From: Cavia porcellus
Lineage: Eukaryota; Chordata; Mammalia; Rodentia; Caviidae
Assembly (NCBI RefSeq): GCF_034190915.1
Contig: NW_026947484.1
Coordinates: 213,540,657-213,604,656 of the forward strand
Direction of reading: 5' to 3'
DNA length: 64,000 bases
This document shows, piece after piece, positions 56,281-64,000 of the stretch (position 1 is its first letter; every line of letters begins with the position of its first letter). The position numbers were made by a program, and so were the translations under genes. A model generated the notes under the pieces. It saw only the letters and a program-made list of their open reading frames with translations. It did no database searches and was not told where the DNA came from.

Positions 56281-59129
56281 GAAGGGAAAGAAACTGCTCA
56301 CATTATATTGTTTTATCAGTTTTGCAGGCCTGTATCTGATAATCTGAGCAACTATTTTAAAGATAATAATATGCAATATAACAACCATTGTTAAATTCCT
56401 ACCATCTTGGTTTGAAATCCTATATCCCTATTGATTTTTTTTGTTTTGCTATTGTTATTTTAAAAGTTTTTTTGTTTGCTTCTTGATTTTTCTGAGTTTT
56501 TTCTCTTCAAGATAAAATAAAAACATAAATGTCAAAAGAAATTGAAAATAATTACCAAGATAATTGAAAATAATTATCTTGAAGAGCTGGGAAGGACTCC
56601 TGTTGCTTTGAAGTCTTGTTAGTTCTATCCGGTTCTTCTCCAAGTCAGCTGCATTATTTGATTTGTCATTACATGTATGTATTATCTTAGTAAATTTAGG
56701 CTTTTGTTGGTTTTACTTTGTTTTTACACAAAGACAGATAACAATAACTTTGCTCTACATGGAAGTAATTGCAGATCATAAAAATATAACGTACCAAACC
56801 CAAACTAAATGAATCCCTAACTCAACTTTCTTTTAGCGAGATCTTAAAAGTGCTTTCAGCCACTCAAAGACCACCCAGCAAGAGGGAGTTAGTCACAGAG
56901 GAACTTGGAATGCAAAGGACAGTGGTTTTAACTATTATTCAATATTCTATGCCTGATATTTGACAAAAATACATGACTATGTCACTTTCATACTCCAATG
57001 CCAGGGTCTTGAAAGTCATAGTGCCAATATAGACCTGAAGACTGAGTGCACAGTTAAATCCACTCCTGGGAGCAAAGGAAAGAGCATAATTAAAGGCAGA
57101 TTTAAGCTCAGCTTTGCCATGGAAGAATCATAGGACGTTAAGTACAGTACTCGTTCAACTGGGGTGCAATCTTCTCGTTAGAACCCCCAGAAAATCGAGA
57201 GTAATTTGAAAAGCTATTTTCTCAGTTCTCCCAAGGATCGCACATTATTACTGCTATTCTGAATGCACAGAAGCTGATTCAAGATATGGATTGTTGCTTT
57301 AGAGCATTCTGAATTAATACAGACATATTTTCAAGATATAAAGTAAAAAAATATATATATTATAAAATGAGAAAAGTAAGATAAACAACTAGCACAATAT
57401 ATAGTCAATACTTTTTGTATTTAGAAAAAAGTTATCTCTGTAACTATTTGCAGAGATGGGTGAGTTTATGTTGGCTTCTGGGCAGCTGGGAGATAGGAAA
57501 GGCTTCTGTTACTGACAGCCCAGTACGTGAAGATACAGGCCAAGGTGGCAGGGCCCCTGTCTACACACAAGCAAGCTGTGGCCTTTCTTTCTTGCCTTAG
57601 TCCTTTGCCATCTCTTAGGTGAGGCCTCACTAATTTGTCCATTTGAGGATGAATTTAACGTGTGTGCCACAGGAATGGAATCAGTAGGAAAATCAATCCA
57701 AGGGAATTTCCAGTCGGTTCTGACCCCTACTCCACATGGCCCTGGCCCCATTGGCCTCTCCTGGGATCGTGTTTCAGGCCATTCCTGTGCATTTATAAGG
57801 CTGCTGTGGGCACAGCTTTTGAGGTGAGCCTGGAGCTTGCATGGCCGGGGCCAGAGATTGATATGGTGTGTGCACCCCTGGGCCAGTACAACCTTTTGAT
57901 CTATTTCTGAAGGCAGCTTTGGCCTCCTGTTTCAAGTGATTCATTAAGTTAGGATCTCTTTCAATAATTCTCTCCATTCATGCCTCCTCATGCTCACAGT
58001 GAGACCTGCCAAATTTATCCTCCTTTTATGCTACAGATTTTTCCATTCCAAGTAGGTAAATGAAAACTGTTTCTAATATGCAATCAGTTACCTAGCTCTT
58101 TACATGCAGCCAGTTACCTTGGAATTGCTGTTTTGCATTCTGTATGGTTTGGGCACCCTCTTATCACATCATCAGTCACATTTCTAGCAAAGCTTTGGCC
58201 TTAATGGTTAGGGAGCAGCTTTTCTTTCATATTTTAGAATTGTCTTTCCTCCCACTTTTATTTTGGTGTGAGAATATTGGGGAATCAAGAGGTACTTTTT
58301 TTAAAAAAAAACCTGTGCAAATGTTTGTGATAAAAGCAAACTCAGGCAGTCTTTGTAGCCCTTGCCAAGAAAATGATTCTGGTTATTGGAGAGCCAAGGT
58401 GAGAGTCTTTTGAAAAGCTCTCACTTTTGTGTCACATAGACCTGATTGCAATTCCTCCAACTGAAGTGTCTGCTCATAAAAGATAGATTCCTGTTTCTAT
58501 CTTGTATTCCCCGTGACTGAAACTGATATGAATGAGAAGACAACCATGTTCTCAGTTCCATTTCTGTGTCTTCTTTCTACCTCCCAGACCTCGTCCTCCC
58601 TTCCCTAAAGGGCCCTCTTCTACTGTGAGTGATGCTGGCCCTCGCTGGAGGTCAGTCTGGGGCATTTTTCTCTCTTTTCTCTGAACACCCTGCAGACCGC
58701 AGTCATTATAGATTGAGCCTTTCCTTCAGTGTCTCTGGGCTTTTGGAGAAATTAACTTTAAATGTCCCAGACTTGTCTCAGCTTTGCTACTAGAAATGAC
58801 CTGAAAGCCGTAAACAGTCAGACTGTGAAGAGGGGAGGGAACCTCTGGTGGAGGAACCAGGCAGCTGATTCAGCCATCCCTCCTGTCTTGAAGTACTTTT
58901 CCAACAGTGCAGGGTCCAAGTTTTGCTTTACTAAAGGAGTTAGGAGAGTTCTTTTCATAATCTGATGTCAGTCTTAGTGTTTTTCTTTTTTTTGGGGGGG
59001 GGAACCTATTTTTTCCCACAAACTGAGTTTCTATTCAATTTTTTTAAAAAAATTACTCCATTAGAGTTACTGTGTACACGATAATGCAGATAATATCACA
59101 TTAGCTTAGATCTTATTTATCTACACTAA

Positions 59130-59215
59130 CTTCCTCATTCAACAAATATTCCTTGAGTACCTCTTACATGCCAATCATCATTCCAGCACTGAGATTACAA
59201 AAGCAAGTGATAGAA
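59130..59215 (+). repeat. L2-like fragment
   Basis: CATTCAACAAATATTCCTTG, GAGTACCTCTTACATGCCAA and AGCACTGAGATTACAAAAGC follow the order of the L2 3' end. Confidence 0.6.
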
Positions 59216-60801
59216 ATGTATGCATTCTTGTGTGGATACAGTGCTTGTGTGTGTGCTTGTGCATACGATGCTTAGAGCTAGGAGATTCCCCCAAACGTGA
59301 AAGGAATGACCCACAGAGGCTTGCCATTGCCCAGTGACATCTAACAACCACAGATGCCACAGACTCAGAGAGGAGGAGCAGAGCAGTGCCGCTGTGACGG
59401 GGAAAGGGGACAGAGAGCAGTTGGAAGCCATGCAGTCAGCGGTGAGCTTTACAGAAAGGCCCAGCTGGGCCAGTGGAGGAAGAAGGGAGGCACTGCCTCA
59501 GCCCTGCTCAGAGGCGAGGGGACCAGCCTGGCAGGAAGGAGGAATGTAGCCAGGGAGCAGCAGGAACACACTATAGAGGTCCTGAAAGTCCCTTTAGGAC
59601 CCAAAGAAAAGGACTCTGCCCCTCACTGCTTTGCTCTATGGGGCTTTTAATTCATAAAGAAAGGAAATTGTGATTTCCTCCAAGCTGGAGCCAGAAGTGG
59701 TTCAGTGTTTGAGGGATGCTGGAGGGGTGGCAGTCTGGAAAAGAGAAAGATGTGAGGAAGTCACACTGCCATCCTGGGCCCACAAGTCCTGAACCTGGGG
59801 AGGTGACTGTCATAAGCTCCATAAATCTGTGGCCTTAGTTCCTCCAAAGCAAAGTGAGCTGCCAAGGCAGTGGCCTCATACTGCTATTATGAGCAGTCAT
59901 TAAAAGATCTGCTAGTGTTAGTAATAGTACAATGTCCCCTTTCTTTGATGGAATGCCCTAGACTAGAGGCTTTAAAAGCGTTTCCAACTACCTTCTAGCT
60001 CTTAGATGTCACAACACCCTGGTGGCATAAGTATTCCTTTCCTACCAGACGGACATACATTTTCAGACTGGTCCAACCTGCTCATTGCCAAGGCTCTAGC
60101 AGTCTGTGCTCAGGACACGGATGCATCCACCTGGGGTGTTTTGGTGTCCAAGCACCAACACCCAGTGATCCCTGCTCTGCGTAGTCACTCAGGGTGGGAA
60201 AGACATAGGGTGGTACGACAAACTCCAACTCCAGGACCCAGTGGAAAGTAAAGGGAGGGTAGAGGGTGGGTTTCTGAGATTTCTGAGCTGACAGTAGATA
60301 TGAACCTCTCTGAGTCCTGGGGGTTGGTGTTGCTCAACTCCAGTTGTGTCCTACTGACCTTGCCCCCTGTACCCAGTGGGCTGCAGGTACCACAGAAAGC
60401 CACTCACAGGGGGTCTGCAGTGCAGAATGAAGGATGGCACCGAAACTGGCCCTGGCTATGGGACAGAGCAGGGACCTGGCCTTTGAGAGGAAGCTGGCCT
60501 CTGTTGTACAGGGACCTTATTCCCAGGTCATTGTGTTTCCTACCTCACAAGAACAAAATCCCCACTGAAAATAAATGCTCAGTTTACCAAACAGGAAAGG
60601 CAAACAGTAGATGATAACTAAACAAAAAGAGCATGATCTGAACCATCTTTGCCCCATTATATTTTGTCTTCCAAATGAAACATCTTCACATGCAAATTCA
60701 TTTTTGTATATTTTGACTGATTGCTGGCAAGATAGACATAAATATTTCTGGAAATGAACATGACATAAACATATCATTAGCCAAGCCACAACTTTGTATG
60801 T

Positions 60802-60803
<2 letters not shown>

Positions 60804-60835
<32 letters not shown>
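60804..60835. repeat. (TG)n microsatellite
   Basis: About 16 TG units. Confidence 0.95.
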
Positions 60836-60836
<1 letters not shown>

Positions 60837-61279
60837 TTTGCAAAGATGTTTATGGTGAGTTCATTCAACAGATTTTTCTTTCTTTTCTCTGATCAAGAGT
60901 CTAAGCATTTGAGAGCATCAGGCCTGGAGAGGAGTGACAGGAAATGTTCTCAGAGCTTAAGGAACATTCCAGATTAATTTAGAAACCTGCCATCTGCATG
61001 CTCATACTCTCCTGATCATCTTTCTTAATTTCTAAATGTATGAAATGGAGTGTATTTCAATGTCACTTTAGAAATTCCAGCTGTGGCCGAGCTCATCTTA
61101 ACAGCATTACTGGGCAACGGAGCCTCTGACAGGGGGGAAGGTGTTTCTGACCTCAGACTCTTAGCAGCACCCAGACCTGTAAAATACATGTAAACAGGCA
61201 ATTGTGACTTTTTCCTTTCCTTTTTAAAAATCAGGCTCAGTCCTTTGGAGGCTGAGTTCCAGTGCAGGAGGATTGAGTG

Positions 61280-61920
61280 TAAAGACGTTAGCAGCTGAGT
61301 TAAAACAGGAGTGTTTTCACGTCTGGGATATATTGCTTTGTCTAACAAGGCGCCCCAGCAGGCTTCCAATTGCGGTGTCTCCAGACCCTCCCAGCTGCAT
61401 GGGCTGATTGACAGACTGTGGGCAGATGTGGTGCCAAACTCCAATAAAGAGAGGGCCTTGGGAAAATATAAGGCAATTATTGATGGGCAGCAATCCACTA
61501 ATCAGACAATTTCAAAATTAATCCCATATTCCCTTACTGTATTAGCTTTCTTTCTTGTTTGTATTTATATAGCAAATTCATGACTTCAGTGAAAATTCTT
61601 CCCTCCAGCCCAATTATATCTCTCTGAGGGCATTAAATTAAAAAACAAGTGATATTGAAAGTGGCTTGCAATTAGTTTCTTTAGTTAAAGGTGCTGTACA
61701 TACTTAGTGACTGTGGGGTTTGTAACAGGATGCATAATAATGGAAGTAAACACTCCTATTTTGTCCTCTCAACAGGGTGAGGGGTTGGTGAGAATAATGT
61801 GCCTGACATTACCCTGGACCAGGGATAATGGGTTAAATAATTGTGATTTGATTTTGGAGCTGATTAAATTTGCATAAAATTCTACTCGAATGTCTTGACA
61901 GACTCCAAACATTTTAAGAT
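61280..61920. promoter_or_regulatory. Candidate regulatory (enhancer-like) element
   Basis: This unique, repeat-free segment is dense in homeodomain-like TAAT/ATTA cores (CAATTATTGATGGG, CACTAATCAGAC, GGTTAAATAATTGTG, GCTGATTAAATTTGCAT). The last includes a perfect octamer, ATTTGCAT. No coding signal is convincing. The call is inference from composition and from the recalled neighbourhood (SIX2/SIX3 side of SRBD1); conservation is untested. Confidence 0.35.
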
Positions 61921-62522
61921 ATGCAGCCCTCCTCCTTGTGTGGTTCATCCCGGTGGCCTCCTCTGGCTTCCCTGTGCCTTTTTAAGAATGTGGATTCTTT
62001 ACAAGAAAATCGCTTGGACAAAACCCTACCAATTTTCATCACAGTATTCACATGCAGGATAACTTTCCCAGTAGTGATAGGAGCCTTTGAAATGTCCACA
62101 ATGGCACTTGACATGATTTGCCAGGTATTTATTATGGAAGTCAATCTCTCTATTAACTATTTCCATCTTCGTTTCATCACCTTTTCCCTCTCCCCACCCT
62201 TAGATTCTGTTGGGTCTGGAGACCTGAAACGGATTTTTCCTTTCGTTCACTGTAAAGATTGCTTCTGCAGAATGCTTCCTGATTGGATAACTTTACCACC
62301 TAAACTGAGGAAAGCCAAGGATCAGCACAATTTGGAGGGCTTATAAATGGCCAAAGCTTGTTGGTCTGGAGATTTCGGCTGGATCCCACGTGCTCTTCGG
62401 TCTTAGCAGTCTTTTTCCCCATGCTCCCTACAGGGTCAGCTATATTGCAGTTGGCCTCTCAGTCCTGTCATTTGACACGGGGGTTAGAGGCAGCTCTGGT
62501 CAAAATTAGGGACTCAACATGG

Positions 62523-62655
62523 TTTTTTTTTTTTAATTTTGAGATAGCATCTCATTATGGAGTTCAAGCTGGGCTTGAACTCATTATATAGAGGAGGCTC
62601 AAACTCATGATGCTCCTGCCTCAGCCTCTTGAATTCTGGTTTACATATATGTATC
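62523..62655 (-). repeat. B1-like SINE (minus), host of an ID insertion
   Basis: A T-run is followed by TTTTGAGATAGCATCTCATT, TTCAAGCTGGGCTTGAACTC and CTGCCTCAGCCTCTTGAATT, the reverse complement of B1. Its 5' side meets the ID insertion at 62673. Confidence 0.85.
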
Positions 62656-62672
62656 AATACCCTGGCTTTTTA

Positions 62673-62816
62673 CCTTGTTTGTTTTTTTGGTCTTTTTTAT
62701 CTTTTGTGTTTTTTTTTTATGGGTTTTTTGTTTTTCAGGTTTGGTGCTGAGGACCGAACCCAGGGCTTCCAGCTTGCTAGGCAAGCGTTCTATCACTGAG
62801 CCAAATCCCCAGCCCC
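62673..62816 (-). repeat. ID SINE with 17-bp duplication
   Basis: AATACCCTGGCTTTTTA lies at 62656-62672 and 62817-62833. The body (GTGCTGAGGACCGAACCCAG, CTTGCTAGGCAAGCGTTCTA, CACTGAGCCAAATCCCCAGC) is a classical ID sequence. It lacks the 'GCATAAG' variant seen in the 24-28 kb cluster, so it belongs to a different subfamily. Confidence 0.92.
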
Positions 62817-63284
62817 AATACCCTGGCTTTTTAATAGCTATCAGTATCATCAATGCTCTTTCCATTCTGATCCTGTCTTCAGGTCCTTGTTAATAGTCTA
62901 TAAATATTCAATATTCATGTCATTGCTCTTCCTATCTCTGGAGAGACATTGGTAATCACTGTGAACCTCCTTACTGGAGGTAGTCTTAGCATTTGCTCCT
63001 AGAATCCTAAAATCTAGATGAATGTGGAGTTGGGGGACATCCAGCCAACTCATTGAGAAGAAAAGGCTAGATGTAAAGGAGCAGAGGAGAGTGAGGAAGG
63101 CTTTCCATTCCAGGTGAGGTGCCACTTGCAGCAAAATTCTCTGGTGTCCAGGACTGCCTAGTTCTGGGGGTGTCATGTCCAATTTCTGTGTGCCTACTGG
63201 GGGAGCCCTCACTGCTGAACTGATTCCTTGGGCTGCTGCTATTTGTTTCCGTGCCCATCAGAACATTCTTCTGTTACACTTAAT

Positions 63285-63733
63285 GTTATGGCTTGTATCT
63301 AGAAGTCCCTCAAAGCCTCATGTTCTCATAGGAAGGGCTTTTTGAAGAGGACTGAATCTATAGTGTGTAATGCTGGGATTAAGGTGTTGTGGCACTAAAT
63401 CAGTGCACTGATTGGTTTAGCATAGTTCTGGGTATGGATAATGGGAAGGCCCATCCAGGCGTGGGTGGCACCACCCTAAAGTCTTTGAGCCGAGATGGGA
63501 TAAAAGGGAAAGGGAGGCTTGCTTCCTGTTTGTTTCTGCTTTCTGCCTCGCTGCCTTCTGCCTGCTCTGCTATAAACTGTTTCTCCTCTGTGACACCCTC
63601 TGCCATGCCATTGTGGCCTGGAGCCAGCCAATTATGGACTGAAACCTCTACAGCCCATGAGCTAAAACAAACCTCTTCTCCTTTCACTTGTAGATGTCAG
63701 GTATTTTGTTCCAGCAACATGAAAGTAAGACAG
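63285..63733 (+). mobile_element. MaLR LTR (ORR1/MLT1-like)
   Basis: This runs from TGTTATGGCTTGTATCTAGA to about AACATGAAAGTAAGACAG and has CTCAAAGCCTCATGTTCTCA, GGACTGAAACCTCTACAGCC, GAGCTAAAACAAACCTCTTC and CAGGTATTTTGTTCCAGCAA, in MaLR order. The frames of 123 and 95 codons across it are shadows. Confidence 0.75.
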
Positions 63734-64000
63734 CTGATTTCCCCACAGAACCTGCTATAACACAGCGACACATCTGATTCTGGCTCTCATCCCTGTTCTG
63801 ACTGTACATTATAATCCAAAGAGAAGTATCATGTAGATAGGGAGGAAGAGAGAAGACCATGCCATTACTAGATTTTCCTGTATAATGCTAACCATTGCAG
63901 GGGATGTTCCAAAGTATCTCAGAGAAAATGCACAATATGAATTTCTTTCTTTTCTGAAAACTAAGTTGTAAAACAAGAAGTAAGAGTGAAATGATTTGGG
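63734..64000. other. Intergenic, nothing recognised
   Basis: Short unique sequence at the window edge; no gene or repeat is evident. Confidence 0.5.

Larger units (their letters stand above)
56281..63284. other. Intergenic, mostly unique sequence
   Basis: No host gene is recognised. Repeats within are an L2-like fragment (59.13 kb), a (GT)n run (60.80 kb), a B1 and a young ID SINE (62.5-62.8 kb). Frames up to 157 codons (61025-61498, minus) and 141 codons (61921-62346, plus) lack recognisable domains. The part at 61.3-61.9 kb is a candidate regulatory element. Confidence 0.55.

Noticed and set aside
61025..61498. 157-codon minus-strand ORF
   Set aside because: No recognisable domain, and it overlaps the candidate regulatory segment. 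Length alone is weak evidence here.
61921..62346. 141-codon plus-strand ORF
   Set aside because: No domain recognised and no exon signals I can defend.

Overview
This window is mammalian nuclear DNA, almost certainly from a rodent. It has spliced, widely spaced exons, no operons, and dense interspersed repeats. The SINEs are B1-like (7SL-derived) units, tRNA-derived ID-like units, and B1-ID dimers in which B1 is 5' of ID. I recall that dimer from several non-murid rodent families (squirrel, beaver and dormouse relatives), so I lean to a non-murid rodent but cannot name the species. There are also MaLR LTRs, an ERV-L fragment, ERV2-class elements and L1 of several ages.

The only host protein-coding sequence I can support is the 3' end of SRBD1 on the + strand: a penultimate coding exon (5188-5372) and the terminal coding exon (8660-8949). 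Together they encode the C-terminal HhH region and the S1 RNA-binding domain. Positions 1-5187 and 5373-8659 are introns; a 3' UTR follows to about 9.8 kb. Everything to the right appears to be intergenic. In human the flank beyond the SRBD1 3' end is the SIX2/SIX3 side of the locus; that synteny is recalled, not shown here.

The intergenic part is a nested stack of retroelements. An old L1 (minus) at about 16.8-24.6 kb is split by a 4.6-kb younger L1 (plus, 17542-22147) with a 13-bp target-site duplication. That younger element carries its own insertions: an LTR-like segment, B1, ID and a MaLR solo LTR. From 22.7 to 27.7 kb there is a dense SINE cluster, several members with intact duplications. 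From 28.5 to 34.3 kb there is a MaLR LTR with internal sequence (minus), a plus-strand L1 piece and a minus-strand L1 with its 5' region, itself hit by a MaLR solo LTR. An ERV-L LTR with a tRNA-Leu-type primer-binding site lies at about 35.5-36.1 kb. At 40059-44266 is a minus-strand L1 bounded by a 15-bp duplication, with tandem 172-173 bp promoter-like monomers at its 5' end, a triplicated 3' UTR block and a solo ERV2 LTR inside. A decayed processed pseudogene of RPLP1 lies at about 45.5-46.0 kb.

The most notable element is an endogenous retrovirus on the minus strand (47272-54363). It has paired LTRs (411 and 416 bp), a 6-bp duplication, a tRNA-Lys1,2 primer-binding site, a polypurine tract, betaretrovirus-like gag and pol, and a gamma-type (type D) env. 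It is defective: gag capsid is joined directly to mid-reverse transcriptase by a large deletion, and many stops and frameshifts are present.

From about 56.3 to 63.3 kb the sequence is mostly unique. An AT-rich, TAAT-rich stretch at about 61.3-61.9 kb is the best candidate for a conserved regulatory element. I found no new gene system, CRISPR array or operon-like arrangement.
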